Shown here: positions 1 to 9,185 of the stretch, one piece after another | Layout of the letters: every line of letters begins with the position of its first letter | Position numbering within the stretch: the stretch's first letter is position 1 | Source: Nonomuraea sediminis | GTDB lineage: Bacteria > Actinomycetota > Actinomycetes > Streptosporangiales > Streptosporangiaceae | Length of the DNA stretch: 64,000 nt | Assembly (NCBI RefSeq): GCF_018531495.1 | Contig: NZ_JAHDTI010000001.1 | Location: 186,001-250,000 of the forward strand | Reading direction: 5' to 3' | Made by a program: the position numbers and the translations under genes | Notes under the pieces: model-generated | Seen by the model: the letters and a program-made list of their open reading frames with translations, nothing else | Database searches by the model: none | Told to the model about the DNA's origin: nothing

Positions 1-3000
1 GAACTTGCCGGGCTTGCTGGCCTTGGCGGGGAGGCGAGAAATTTCCACCTCGACTTTCGCCTCGTCGTGGCGCCCAGCGGGCAGCCAGGTGGTCAGGCGG
101 GGGGTGAGGGTGGAGACGGTGGTGACGCCGTCCACGGTGCGGCTGTCGTCGACCGTCAGCTTCGCGATCCCCGCGGGGTCCGAGGTACCCAGGCTGAGCT
201 CTTGTGGCGTTCTGCTCGCCGCAGCGCCGATCGGCGTGTTCATGTCGGCCTGGATCTCGGCTTCGCTCTGGACACGGTTGTAGATCCGTACCTCGTCGAT
301 GAGTCCGGTGTAGAACTCATCCCAGAAGGCGTTGCCTCCCATCCGGAGAGCACCTCCGTCATCCACGATGTCGCCGGTCAGCGCCGCCCGCGACACTAGC
401 GTGCCGTTGACGTACAAGCACGCGAAGGCACCGTCATAGGTGACCGCCAGGTGGCTCCACTGGTCCAGCGGCAGCGGGTCCTCACCGACGAGCCCGCCAC
501 CTTCGGAAGTGGTTTTGAACCAGCCCGCCGGCGAGTTGTACTCGGATGAAGCATAGATACCGTAGACGCCGCCCTCGGCATGCTCCTTCATCAGCACCGT
601 CCGCCACAGGCTGTCCAGCGTGGAGGGCCGCACCCACGCCGACAGCGAGAGCTTGTTCGTCAAGCGCAACGAAGCAGCGTGCTCCACCGTCAACCAGCTG
701 GAGGTGCCGTTGAACGACAGCGCCTTCCCGTACTTGCCCGTGGTCCAGGTGGTATCCCGGGCGACTCCGGTATTGCTCTGGCCGGAGGAGTCGCCCACGG
801 TTGTGCCCACGCCCTCGTCCATGCCGTAGGCCGCAACCAGCCCGGACGGTGGTTTCGTGCCGGTGGTGAACGACCACGTGTACGGCTCGGCGATAGCGTT
901 GCCTGCGAGGTCCTTGGCTCCGGACACCACGGCAGTGTACGCGGCGTTCTCCGCCAGCGACTGCGCGGGAGTGAACGTCAGCACCCGCTGGGCAGCGTCC
1001 ATCGCGGAGGATCCGGCTACCGCCGTACCTGAGGAGTTCTTCAGCGTGAACTGAGCGTCGGTTACCGCTTCACTGAACGTCGCAGTCACCGGCGTCGTAA
1101 CTGGAATACCCGTCGCACCGGCTACCGGACTGACCGCAGAAACAGTCGGCGGGGTTGTGTCGGGGTCTGGTGTCGCGGAGCCGACGGGAGTGTTCATATC
1201 GGCTTGGATCTCCGGGATGCTCAGGGCCCGGTTGTAGACGCGCACCTCATCGATCAGACCACTGAAGTACTCACCCCACACCTGATTGCCGCCAATCCGC
1301 AACGGGCTGCCGTCGTCGACAAGAGCGCCGTTGAGCGCGATCTCGGCTACCTGCTGACCGTTGACGAACAGCCGCAGGGCAGCGCCGTCGTAGGTCGCTG
1401 CCAAGTGGCTCCAGGTGTTGATCGGCAAGGGTAAGGTGCCGTTGACGACCGCCGGCTCCGCGGGAGACGTCTTCGCCCAACTGGAGGGAACCGTCCCGTT
1501 GGAGGCGTAGAGCAGGTAGGAGACGGCGTCGGCTGCTTGGAGTTCCTTGCCGACAACACTTCTCCAGCCATTCACCGTCGTAGGGTTGACCCAGGCCGAC
1601 AGCGTCATCCTGCTCTCCAAGCGCAGCGAGGCGGCATCCTGGGCGGTCACCCAGCTGGAGGTGCCGTTGAACGACAGCGCCTTACCGTACTTTCCGTTCT
1701 GCCACGAGGTGGCAGTGGCCGTTCCGGTGTTGTTGTGGCCGGAGGAGTCGCTCACGCTCGTCCCGACACCTTCGTCCATGCCGTACGCCGCTACGAGCCC
1801 GGTCGGTGGTTTCGCACCAGTAGTGAACGACCAGCTGTACGGCGCGGTCAAGGCGTTGCCCGCGAGGTCCTTTGCGCTGGACACCTCGGCGGTGTAGGTG
1901 GAGGTCTCAGCAATCGGCTGCGCAGGAGTGAAGGTGAGCACTCGATCGGTGTTATCCATCACCGAGGTTCCAGCAATCGCGGATCCGCCGGAGTCCTTCA
2001 GCGTGAACTGGGCGTCCGTGACCACTTCGCTGAATGTCACTGTAATCGGCGTGGTGATTGGAACATCAGTCGCCTCGGCCACCGGACTCACCGAAGACAC
2101 CGCCGGTGGCGTGCCATCAGTCGTAAACGACCAGGAGTAGGGGGTCATCGCGTTACCCGCTAAATCCTCGACCCCACTTAGCTGGGCAGCGTAAACCGAC
2201 CCTGGCGTCAGGGGTTCAGTTGGGGTAAATCCGATGAAATCCGCACCCTGGCCGGTTATTCTAGTTCCGGGAACAGCGTTTCCAGCGGCATCATTGAGAG
2301 TTATCTCAGCCTTCGATACGTCCTCGCTGAAAACAGCCCAGACATCAAGCTTGATGGCCGTGTTGGTTGCGTCCCTGGCGGGCGATGTTGTCACGACGCT
2401 CGGCGGAGTTGCATCAGGCTGTGGTTCCTCGACAGGCGCAGGACCATTCAGAAGATCGTCTGCCGAGGTGGAGATGTCCTGGCTGGAACGGAGCTTAAGC
2501 TCCGAGGCCTTCTCCCACGAAACATCTTCAGGGCTTGGAAGAGCAGTTGCAGAGCGTCCCTTCGCCGGATCGGCCGCAAAGGCGCGGATCTCGTCCGCCG
2601 TCGCCGGATGGGGCTCTCCAGGATAAAGCCAATATCCAATGTTTGGCACCGACGGCGGAGGCGGTTCAAAGTCCACGGTAAGGATCGGTGGGTGGAGCTG
2701 TCCCTTGCAGGCCTCAAGTGGGGTGGTCCTGCAACCGCCTGCTTCGTCGGTGCGGTAGCGGCGCCAGTTGGTGAGGTCCGATTCGTTGCCGGCGGTGAGC
2801 TGGACACCGTAGTTGGGGGCGCCGTCCGACCATGCCTGGACGATCTCGTCGATCGAGTAGATCAGGTCCCATTCCTTGCCCGCCCAGCTCGCGGCTCCGC
2901 TGGTGCAGTTAGGGCTATAGGCGCCGTACTCGGTGATCTGACCCGTTGTGGTGACCGACGGCTGGCTGTTCCACGTCATGGTCGCCTCGTCCCAGGCCGA

Positions 3001-4257
3001 GGTGACACGTCGGGTGGTAACGCCGGAGCCGACGGAGTCCCCGCAGTCGTTGGACAGGTGGTTCCAGAGGATCAGGTCGGCGTTCTGTACCTTCATGCCT
3101 CGGAACTCGGCGGGCATGTCGAGAAACTTGATGTAGCTGCGCCAGCGCACGGTTCCACTGTTGGACTTGCCGACCAGGATCCGGTCCAGGGGGAAGTTGT
3201 CCCAGCTGTCTTGGTAGTCGGCGTCGTTGACGAAGGTGTCCCAGCCCTGTTTGGGCAGGCCGCCTGCGCCGGTATGGGTCTCCCACCAGTCGTCTGCCAC
3301 TGCCGCCATGGTCACGGGATAGGTGACCGCAGGATCGGCCAGGAACGCGGCGTCCGGAGTGAACACCAGTGTCTTACCGTCACCATCGAGACTGACGGCG
3401 GCCTTACCGACCTTGCCCGCATCGATCGGGCCGTAGGCGTCGGCAGCCTTGGCGTCCTGCAAGAGCGTTGGCCGCACCTCGGTCAGCGTCTTGCCGTCCT
3501 TGCCCACGATGATGGGCTGCGCTTGCGCGTTCTTGCTGAAGGAGAGTCCGGCGGGCAGTGCCACCGGCATTTTGAAGGCGACCGGGCCGGTAGGCCGTTC
3601 GGTGAGGACGACCTGCTGCCGAAAACCGGTCGCCGTTGCGGTCACCAGGAGATCGCGGCCCTTGCCGTAGGCGGCTGGGTAGTGCGCTGTGCTGCCCTTC
3701 AACGTGGGCTTGGGCAGCGCTGCTGGCGTGGTGATCTTCGCTGTGTCGGCGCCTGCTGTTGCTTGGCTCTTGAGCAGGGTTCTGTCCTGCCCGGCGGACA
3801 GGGTGAGGGTTCCGTTGATCGCCTTGGGTTTGATCGCGCCAGCCTCTTCGACAAGGGTAGTGTCGATCGGGGTGAAGCCCTTGCCATCGGCGTCCTTGAC
3901 CCGGACTGGCTGGTTGTGCAGCTCCATCCGGAGCGTCTTGCCGTCGGGGTTGGCGTAGAGGGTAAGCGCCTCGGTGTTGCGATCGGGGATCTCCACCCGC
4001 TTGCCGGTCTTGACGGCTTCCTTCTTTGCCGTCTCGATGGCCTTGTCGCCGATTGGTAGGTCGGAAACCTGTGCGATTTCCTTCCTGATCGACGTTGTCG
4101 ATGGTTCCAGCGTGGGTTCTTCTGCCCAGGAAGGGCTAGCGGACAGGCTTGCCGCCAGAGTGATCGCGGCGGCGGCGGATAAGATCCGCAGCATGCGCCT
4201 TCGGCCTCGTCGTGGCGTCGGGGGTAAGGCGCGGCCGTACCCCGTGAAGTTGTTCAC
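1..4257 (-). CDS. Large secreted DNRLRE / Ig-like / LamG protein, 5' part only
   Basis: The frame is open from 4257 to the window edge (1419 codons) and continues outside. The GTG start at 4257 has AGGAG seven bases upstream. The N-terminus holds a run of arginines and then a hydrophobic signal peptide (residues ~22-45); an internal ATG at 4194 is a weaker alternative start. Domains in order: an Asp/Lys-rich linker (~60-310), a DNRLRE cell-surface domain (~319-504), then bacterial Ig-like repeats (PPxVxxxSPxxxAT) at ~612, ~714 and ~1029, with LamG/concanavalin-like jelly-rolls starting GLVAAYGMDEGVG at ~819 and ~1138. The Ig+LamG pair is tandemly duplicated. Proteins with this head often end in RHS repeats and a polymorphic toxin, but that end is not visible here. 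It probably acts outside the cell in adhesion, binding or contact. GC is lower than in the genes to the right. Architecture is confident; role is unknown. Confidence 0.85.
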   Translation of the reverse strand, partial: MNNFTGYGRALPPTPRRGRRRMLRILSAAAAITLAASLSASPSWAEEPTLEPSTTSIRKEIAQVSDLPIGDKAIETAKKEAVKTGKRVEIPDRNTEALTLYANPDGKTLRMELHNQPVRVKDADGKGFTPIDTTLVEEAGAIKPKAINGTLTLSAGQDRTLLKSQATAGADTAKITTPAALPKPTLKGSTAHYPAAYGKGRDLLVTATATGFRQQVVLTERPTGPVAFKMPVALPAGLSFSKNAQAQPIIVGKDGKTLTEVRPTLLQDAKAADAYGPIDAGKVGKAAVSLDGDGKTLVFTPDAAFLADPAVTYPVTMAAVADDWWETHTGAGGLPKQGWDTFVNDADYQDSWDNFPLDRILVGKSNSGTVRWRSYIKFLDMPAEFRGMKVQNADLILWNHLSNDCGDSVGSGVTTRRVTSAWDEATMTWNSQPSVTTTGQITEYGAYSPNCTSGAASWAGKEWDLIYSIDEIVQAWSDGAPNYGVQLTAGNESDLTNWRRYRTDEAGGCRTTPLEACKGQLHPPILTVDFEPPPPSVPNIGYWLYPGEPHPATADEIRAFAADPAKGRSATALPSPEDVSWEKASELKLRSSQDISTSADDLLNGPAPVEEPQPDATPPSVVTTSPARDATNTAIKLDVWAVFSEDVSKAEITLNDAAGNAVPGTRITGQGADFIGFTPTEPLTPGSVYAAQLSGVEDLAGNAMTPYSWSFTTDGTPPAVSSVSPVAEATDVPITTPITVTFSEVVTDAQFTLKDSGGSAIAGTSVMDNTDRVLTFTPAQPIAETSTYTAEVSSAKDLAGNALTAPYSWSFTTGAKPPTGLVAAYGMDEGVGTSVSDSSGHNNTGTATATSWQNGKYGKALSFNGTSSWVTAQDAASLRLESRMTLSAWVNPTTVNGWRSVVGKELQAADAVSYLLYASNGTVPSSWAKTSPAEPAVVNGTLPLPINTWSHLAATYDGAALRLFVNGQQVAEIALNGALVDDGSPLRIGGNQVWGEYFSGLIDEVRVYNRALSIPEIQADMNTPVGSATPDPDTTPPTVSAVSPVAGATGIPVTTPVTATFSEAVTDAQFTLKNSSGTAVAGSSAMDAAQRVLTFTPAQSLAENAAYTAVVSGAKDLAGNAIAEPYTWSFTTGTKPPSGLVAAYGMDEGVGTTVGDSSGQSNTGVARDTTWTTGKYGKALSFNGTSSWLTVEHAASLRLTNKLSLSAWVRPSTLDSLWRTVLMKEHAEGGVYGIYASSEYNSPAGWFKTTSEGGGLVGEDPLPLDQWSHLAVTYDGAFACLYVNGTLVSRAALTGDIVDDGGALRMGGNAFWDEFYTGLIDEVRIYNRVQSEAEIQADMNTPIGAAASRTPQELSLGTSDPAGIAKLTVDDSRTVDGVTTVSTLTPRLTTWLPAGRHDEAKVEVEISRLPAKASKPGKF

Positions 4258-4282
4258 CCAGTTGCTCCTGCAGACACACGGA

Positions 4283-4313
4283 GGCGACTCGCCACATAAC
4301 ATGACGAGTCGCC
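4283..4313. promoter_or_regulatory. Leader hairpin upstream of the LamG gene
   Basis: A perfect 9-bp inverted repeat (GGCGACTCG ... CGAGTCGCC) with a 13-base loop lies in the 5' leader of the large minus-strand gene, about 13 bases above its AGGAG. It could protect the mRNA 5' end or control translation. Only the structure is seen; the role is inferred. Confidence 0.5.
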
Positions 4314-4316
4314 TAT

Positions 4317-4336
4317 TTCTGACATTTCGGTCAGAA
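4317..4336. promoter_or_regulatory. 20-bp palindrome in the LamG promoter region
   Basis: TTCTGAC and GTCAGAA are perfect 7-bp arms around a 6-base spacer. The site lies in a locally AT-rich stretch about 60 bp upstream of the GTG start, where an operator would be expected. The binding protein is unknown. From here to about 4545 no gene is seen, only faint IS66-like remains in broken frames. Confidence 0.45.
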
Positions 4337-4544
4337 GCTATCAGCAAAGATCAGGTAAAAGAAGATCTACATAGCTCTCACAGGTGATCTTCAGGTTCCC
4401 AGCTCAGACCCCCTATGCCGGTTGAGGATCTCGTGAGCGCGCAGGCTGGAGCACCGGTCACTCGCCGTGCGCCTTTCAATGCAACGGGCTCTCCATGGTT
4501 TCTGTCGTCAAGTGGTTCCGGTGGCCCTGGGTTGCGGATCGCCC

Positions 4545-5612
4545 CGGATGCGCTGCTCATGCTGTGCGAAGGTCACCACCGCGGCTGTGCCGTGAAGGCA
4601 GCCCGGGACAGTGTCGTACGGAGCGAACGTCAACAGCGCGGCGATCCTGCTGTCGTTCTTCGGCAACGCGCCGATCGAGCGGACCGCGCACGTGATGGAG
4701 GCGCTGCTGGGCGCCAAGGTGTCGAGCGGGTTCGTGGCCCGCGCGCATGAACGCTTCGACGAACGCCTGGTCGCGGCTGGGTTCGATGAGGCGATGCGGG
4801 CGGCACTGCGCGCCGAAGACGTGCTGTGCGGCGATGAAAGCCCGGTCAACGTGCTGTGCAAGGACCGGGACGAGGTGAGCGGCGAGCCCAAGGCGGGGCA
4901 GCCGCACGCGGTGGTCATCCGCACCCCCGATGCGCGGCTGGTGTGGCTGGCGCCGATCGGCGCGCGGACCAAGGACGCGTTGAAGGGCCTGGATGTACTG
5001 TCTGGCTGGCGGGGCGTGTTCGTCCGCGACGATTACAAGGGCTGGCAGCAGTTCGACGCCGACCTCGGCGGGGTCCAGCAGTGCGTTCAGCATCTGCTGC
5101 GTCACTTGCAGGAGGTCGCCGACCTGCATCCCACCTGGCAGAAGTGGGCCACCGACGTGCAGCAGGTGCTACGCGAGGCCAACCAGGCGGTCCTCGCGGC
5201 ACTGGCCGACGGCCGCAACCAGCTCGACCCGGATCTGCTCGCCGACCTGCGCGAGCGTTACGACCAGGCGGTGAACTGGGGTGAGATCACCAACCGGCAC
5301 CGCGACTGGCACGAGGGCAATCATCCCGGCTATGTCCTGGCCCGGCGGCTCGCGGACAAGGCCGAGCAGGTCTGGACCTTCACCAGAAATCTGGCCGCGC
5401 CCTGGACGAACAATGCCAGTGAGCAGACCCTCAAGGGTCCTAAACGGCATCAAGCGGTCTCCGGCTACTGGCACACCATGGCCACGCTCGGCCGTTATCT
5501 TCGCGTGCACTCCTACCTGACGACCGCCAAGGGCCACGGCATCCGCGCCCTCGACGCCATCCACGCCACCCTTGTTGGACGGCCTTGGCTACCCACACCG
5601 GTCACCGCCTGA
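4545..5612 (+). pseudogene. IS66-family transposase, N-terminally truncated with in-frame stop
   Basis: The C-terminal two thirds of an IS66 DDE transposase is intact: the first Asp sits in CGDESPVNVL, the second in VRDDYKGWQQFD, and the Glu in NNASEQTLKGPKRHQ. The C-terminus (YLTTAKGHGIRALDAI...RPWLP) is family-typical. Homology continues upstream of any usable start: the same frame reads KVTTAAVP, hits TGA at 4593, then resumes as RQPGTVSYGANVNSAAILLS. The zinc-finger N-terminus (about 150-200 residues) cannot be assembled from any frame between 4380 and 4545. A GTG at 4611 could in principle start a 333-residue product, but that product would lack DNA-binding parts. No accessory IS66 orfs and no clear terminal inverted repeats were found. 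This is a dead element next to the accessory LamG gene. Confidence 0.85.
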
Positions 5613-5883
5613 CAGCTTTCCGCCCGTGAATGGACACGAAGAAGGGGGTAAGAAAACGACCCCAATACCACTAACTTCGCTGCCGCGCCGAAAGAACGCA
5701 CGCGCGCAACCATCGCCTGGACCATTCGACGAGTAACTTCTATTGGAGTTTCGTCAGTGCCCGGTAATGCGCTTTGCTTCTTCCCGAGGGGTGAGCATCC
5801 ATCTCGGCAGGGCGGAGGGTGAGCTGACCGGGGGTGCAAGGATGTTCAAGACCGGGGGGCGGGTGGGTGAAGAGGGTGGAGGC
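5613..5883. other. Intergenic stretch right of the IS66 remnant
   Basis: These 271 bp are less GC-rich than the flank and contain no convincing gene. They probably hold the IS66 right end and the promoter of the VOC gene. No terminal inverted repeat or target duplication could be identified by eye. Confidence 0.4.
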
Positions 5884-6234
5884 ATGACTGTTACCTCCAT
5901 CTCCACAGTGATTTTCGATTCGGGCGATCCGGCGGCGCTGGCGGAGTTCTATGCCAAGGCGACCGGTTGGCAGGTGGCCGACAGCGGGGACGACTGGGCG
6001 AGTGTGGAGGGCGGGCCCGTGGGGCTGGCCTTCCAGCGGGTGGACGGATACCAGGGGCCGGGGTGGCCGAACGCCGGTAAGCACGTGCATCTCGACCTGA
6101 AGGTGGATGATCTCGCGTCCGCCGAGAAGGAGCTGGTCGCGTTGGGGGCCACCCGGCCTGAGTTCCAGCCGGGGAACGGCGGCTGGGTCGTTCTGCTGGA
6201 TCCCGAGGGCCATCCGTTCTGCATCGCCGCGTAG
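5884..6234 (+). CDS. VOC (glyoxalase/bleomycin-resistance) family protein
   Basis: A 116-residue single-module VOC protein. The N-terminus (ISTVIFDSGDPAALAEFYAKATGW) is the usual first beta-alpha unit, and the second half (HVHLDLKVDDLASAEKELVALGA ... LLDPEGHPFCI) is the usual closing unit, with His and Glu in metal-site positions. Such small proteins work as dimers and bind metal for isomerase, dioxygenase or drug-binding roles; the substrate is not predictable here. The ATG at 5884 is chosen over an in-frame ATG at 5743 because homology begins at residue 4 and a GGAGG-type purine run precedes it. It is convergent with the epoxide hydrolase gene, with two hairpins between them. Confidence 0.85.
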   Translation: MTVTSISTVIFDSGDPAALAEFYAKATGWQVADSGDDWASVEGGPVGLAFQRVDGYQGPGWPNAGKHVHLDLKVDDLASAEKELVALGATRPEFQPGNGGWVVLLDPEGHPFCIAA

Positions 6235-6242
6235 TCCGCCCA

Positions 6243-6290
6243 GGCCCCGCCCGCCGTTCGTGCGGACGGGGCCGAACGGGAGCTGTTCGG
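6243..6290. terminator. Tandem hairpins between convergent VOC and epoxide hydrolase genes
   Basis: Hairpin one has 7-bp arms GGCCCCG/CGGGGCC (6243-6273) plus an inner CCGC/GCGG stem. Hairpin two has CCGAAC/GTTCGG arms (6272-6290). Both sit just after the VOC stop and before the epoxide hydrolase stop on the other strand, as expected of a bidirectional terminator. There is no U-tract, which is common in actinomycetes. Confidence 0.6.
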
Positions 6291-6345
6291 CTGGATCTCC
6301 TCGGGGAGGCTCCGCCGTTCGTACGGGCTGGGCCGGAAGAGCCGC

Positions 6346-7422
6346 TCAGGCGAGGGAGCCGAAGAACTTCCTGATGTCCTGCGCCAGCTCGTCGGGCGCC
6401 TGGAGGGCGGCGTAGTGGCCGCCCGTGCGGTATTCGGACCAGTGGACCACGTTGTGCGCCTTCTCCGCGTAGCGCCTGACGGTGCTGTCCCCGGCGAAGA
6501 CCGCGACGCCCGTCGGCGTCGTGCCGGGCGCCGACGGGCGCTCCCAGGCGGCGGCGCTCTCCCGGTAGAGGCGGCCCGACGAGCCCGCCGTGTCCGTGAA
6601 CCAGTAGATCGATACGTTGGTGAGCACGTCGTCCCAGGGAACGCCGCCGACGTCGCGGCCCCAGGACTCGAAGCAGTCCAGGTTCCAGGCGAGCTGCCCG
6701 GCCGGTGAATCGGCCAGCCCGTAGGCCAGGGTCTGCGGCCGGGTCGACTGGATGGCGGCATATCCGGAGATCTCCTGCCAGCGCTCCACCCCTCGAGCCC
6801 GCTCCACCTCCTCGGGAGTGAGCCCCGCCATGTCGTCGTCGGCGAACGTGGTGAGCGCGTTGACGTGCACCCCTGCCACATGATCAGGATCCAGCCTCGC
6901 CACGGCGGGCGAGATCAGGGACCCGAAGTCGCCGCCCTGCACGCCGTACCGCGAATATCCGAGCGAGGCCATCAGCGACACCCAGGCGGCGGCCACCCGC
7001 GCGACGCTCCACCCGGCGACCCGGGTCGGACCGGAGAAGCCGAACCCGGGGATCGACGGGATCACCAGGTGGAAGTCGCGGCTCAGCTCCGCGGCGAGGT
7101 GCGAGAAGTCGGCGAAGGAACTGGGCCATCCGTGGGTGAGCAGCAACGGCAGCGCGTCGGATCGGGCCGAGCGGACGTGCGCGAAATGCACCCGCTGCCC
7201 GTCTATCTCCGTCACGAACTGCGGCAGCCGGTTCAGCCGCTCCTCGTGTTCACGCCAGGAGTAGCCGGAAAGCCAGTACGAGGCCAGCTCCCGCACGGCG
7301 GAGACGGGCACGCCGTACGACCAGCCGACGGACTCCAGCTCCGCGGGCCAGCGAGTACGGCGCAGCCGTTCGTGCAGGTCGTCGAGCTGGGACTGGGGGA
7401 TGTCGATCCGAAAGGCTTCCAT
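6346..7422 (-). CDS. Epoxide hydrolase, microsomal (EPHX1-like) type
   Basis: A 358-residue alpha/beta hydrolase with the N-terminal lid characteristic of this type (FRIDIPQSQLDDLHERLRRTRWP, residues ~3-25; WREHEERLNRLPQF near 60). The oxyanion-hole motif is HGWPSSF, the nucleophile Asp lies in VQGGDFGS, and a C-terminal His-containing stretch ends the fold (TGGHYAAL). It should open epoxides to vicinal diols through an Asp ester in the cytosol. The start at 7422 (MEAFRIDIP) fits the family; an in-frame ATG at 7443 would add seven residues. It is divergently transcribed from a WYL regulator only 42 bp away, which is its most likely controller. Confidence 0.88.
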   Translation of the reverse strand: MEAFRIDIPQSQLDDLHERLRRTRWPAELESVGWSYGVPVSAVRELASYWLSGYSWREHEERLNRLPQFVTEIDGQRVHFAHVRSARSDALPLLLTHGWPSSFADFSHLAAELSRDFHLVIPSIPGFGFSGPTRVAGWSVARVAAAWVSLMASLGYSRYGVQGGDFGSLISPAVARLDPDHVAGVHVNALTTFADDDMAGLTPEEVERARGVERWQEISGYAAIQSTRPQTLAYGLADSPAGQLAWNLDCFESWGRDVGGVPWDDVLTNVSIYWFTDTAGSSGRLYRESAAAWERPSAPGTTPTGVAVFAGDSTVRRYAEKAHNVVHWSEYRTGGHYAALQAPDELAQDIRKFFGSLA

Positions 7423-7464
7423 GACGAGCACGTTAGGAGGCATCGCGGCCAGGATCGGGCCACA

Positions 7465-8406
7465 ATGGGCGACGTGTTGGATACCTCGGCGCGGCTGCTG
7501 CGCCTGCTGTCGCTGTTGCAGTCCAGGCGCGAGTGGGCCAGCGCCGACCTGGCGGAACGGCTGAACGTGGCGGTCAGGACCGTCAGGCGCGACGTCGAGC
7601 GGCTGCGCAGCCTGGGCTACCCGGTGCACTCCTCCCCCGGCGTGGCCGGCGGCTACCGGCTCGGCGCGGGGGCCAGCCTGCCGCCGCTGCTGCTCGACGA
7701 CGAGGAGGCCGTGGCGGTGGCGGTGGGCCTGCGCACCGCGGCGGGCGGCACGGTGACCGGGATAGAGGAGACGTCGCTGCGCGCGCTGGCCAAGCTGGAG
7801 CAGGTGCTGCCCGCCCGCCTGCGCCACCGCGTCAACGCCCTGCAGACCCACACCCTGCCGGTCACCAGGGAGGGCCCGACGGTCGACCCGGAGACGCTCA
7901 CGAGCATCGCCGCCGCCTGCCGCGACAGGGAGCAGCTCCGCTTCGACTACACCGACCACCACGGCGAGTCGAGCGTACGGCGGGCCGAGCCGTACAACCT
8001 GGTCAGCAAGGGACGCCGCTGGTACCTCGTGGGCTGGGACAGCGACAGGAGCGACTGGCGCACCTACCGGGCCGACAGGATCCACCTCAGAACCCCCAAC
8101 GGCCCCCGCTTCCCGCCAAGAGACCTCCCCGCCACGGATATCGCTAAGTGGGTAGAAATCCGGATCGGCCGGGATATGTGGCCCATCGAGGCAAGGATCC
8201 GCATCAAGGCGCCGGCCGGCGCCATCGAAGGCCGTAGCTCCGGCGTCGTCACGCCGGTCGACGAGAACACCTGCGACCTCCTCCTGCGCGGCGACGACCT
8301 CGGCCTGATCGGCGTCGTCGTCTGCTTCCTCGACGTCGACTTCGAGGTGCTCGAGCCGCCCGAGCTGAAGGACCACCTACGACGCCTGGCCCGACGCCTG
8401 CTCTAG
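7465..8406 (+). CDS. WYL-domain transcriptional regulator (DeoR-type HTH)
   Basis: A 313-residue protein. Residues ~1-60 form a winged helix (TSARLLRLLSLLQSRREW, DLAERLNVAVRTVRRDVERL), followed by a linker (GGYRLGAGASLPPLLLDDEEAVAVAVGLR), then a WYL sensor domain (~140-225: REQLRFDYTD, RRAEPYNLVSKGRRWYLVGWD) and the WCX C-terminal extension. WYL proteins bind ligands, often nucleic acids or nucleotides, and act as repressors or activators. The ATG at 7465 lies 42 bp from the divergent epoxide hydrolase start, so autoregulation plus control of that gene is likely. The thioesterase gene follows 11 bp downstream and may be cotranscribed. Confidence 0.9.
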   Translation: MGDVLDTSARLLRLLSLLQSRREWASADLAERLNVAVRTVRRDVERLRSLGYPVHSSPGVAGGYRLGAGASLPPLLLDDEEAVAVAVGLRTAAGGTVTGIEETSLRALAKLEQVLPARLRHRVNALQTHTLPVTREGPTVDPETLTSIAAACRDREQLRFDYTDHHGESSVRRAEPYNLVSKGRRWYLVGWDSDRSDWRTYRADRIHLRTPNGPRFPPRDLPATDIAKWVEIRIGRDMWPIEARIRIKAPAGAIEGRSSGVVTPVDENTCDLLLRGDDLGLIGVVVCFLDVDFEVLEPPELKDHLRRLARRLL

Positions 8407-8417
8407 AATCTCGTTCT

Positions 8418-9185
8418 GTGACGACACCGTTCTTCAGCGCCAAGGGCGGCGACCTGGTCCCCGCCCCGATCGCGCGCAGCCCCTGGTCGCCCGACATGCT
8501 GCACGGCCGCCTGCTCGGCGGCCTGGCCGCCCGCGCCGTCGAGGCGGAACACCTGGACGGCGACCTGCACCCGGCCAGGCTCACCGTGGACCTGTTCCGC
8601 AACAGCCCGCTGCTGCCGGTGTCGGTGACGACCACCAGGATCAGGGACGGCCGCCGCATCCGGGTCGTCGACGTCGCCATCAGCACCGAGCAGGGCCCGA
8701 TCGGCCGCGCGAGCGCGGTGCTGCTGAGGAAGGCCGAGCAGCCGGACGGCGAGCGGATGGTGACCCCGCCCTGGGACGAGAAGCCGCCCGCCGAGCCCGC
8801 CTCGTTCCCGGCCGTGAACTGGGAGCCGCCGTTCGACCTGTGGCGGCTGACGGACTGGGAGACCGCCGGACCCAAGCGGGTCTGGACCAGGGAGACGCAC
8901 CCGCTGGTCGGCGAGGAGCCGGTGACGCCGTTCGTGCGGGCCGCGCTGGCGGCCGACTTCGCCAGCCCGCTCAGCAACTCGGGCACCGCGGGCGTGGCCT
9001 TCATCAACGCCGACTACACGCTGACGCTGGCCAGGCTGCCGGAGGGCGAGCACATCGGGATCGAGTCCACCGGCCACCTGAGCACGGCGGGCATCGCGAC
9101 GGGCCAGTGCACCCTGCACGACGAGGCGGGCCCGATCGGCTACTGCGTGGTCACCGCGGTGGCCAACCGGGCCCTCGGCTCCTAG
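8418..9185 (+). CDS. Acyl-CoA thioesterase family protein (double hotdog, TesB-like)
   Basis: A 255-residue double-hotdog protein. The first hotdog (~25-105) has GRLLGGLAARAVE and LHPARLTVDLFRNSPLLPVSVTTTRIRDGRRIRVVDV; the second (~165-255) has the paired strand ADYTLTLARLPEGEHIGIESTGH. The expected function is hydrolysis of an acyl-CoA thioester in the cytosol; chain specificity cannot be read. The start is GTG at 8418, 11 bp after the WYL gene, suggesting one transcript. The stop TAG shares CTAG with the gnd stop on the opposite strand (convergent, 4-bp overlap). Confidence 0.8.
   Translation: MTTPFFSAKGGDLVPAPIARSPWSPDMLHGRLLGGLAARAVEAEHLDGDLHPARLTVDLFRNSPLLPVSVTTTRIRDGRRIRVVDVAISTEQGPIGRASAVLLRKAEQPDGERMVTPPWDEKPPAEPASFPAVNWEPPFDLWRLTDWETAGPKRVWTRETHPLVGEEPVTPFVRAALAADFASPLSNSGTAGVAFINADYTLTLARLPEGEHIGIESTGHLSTAGIATGQCTLHDEAGPIGYCVVTAVANRALGS

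Noticed and set aside
2608..4059. Long open frame on the plus strand inside the LamG gene
   Set aside because: It is antisense to a clear domain-bearing frame, has no recognisable family and is Gly/Val/Arg-rich as expected of a GC-rich shadow.
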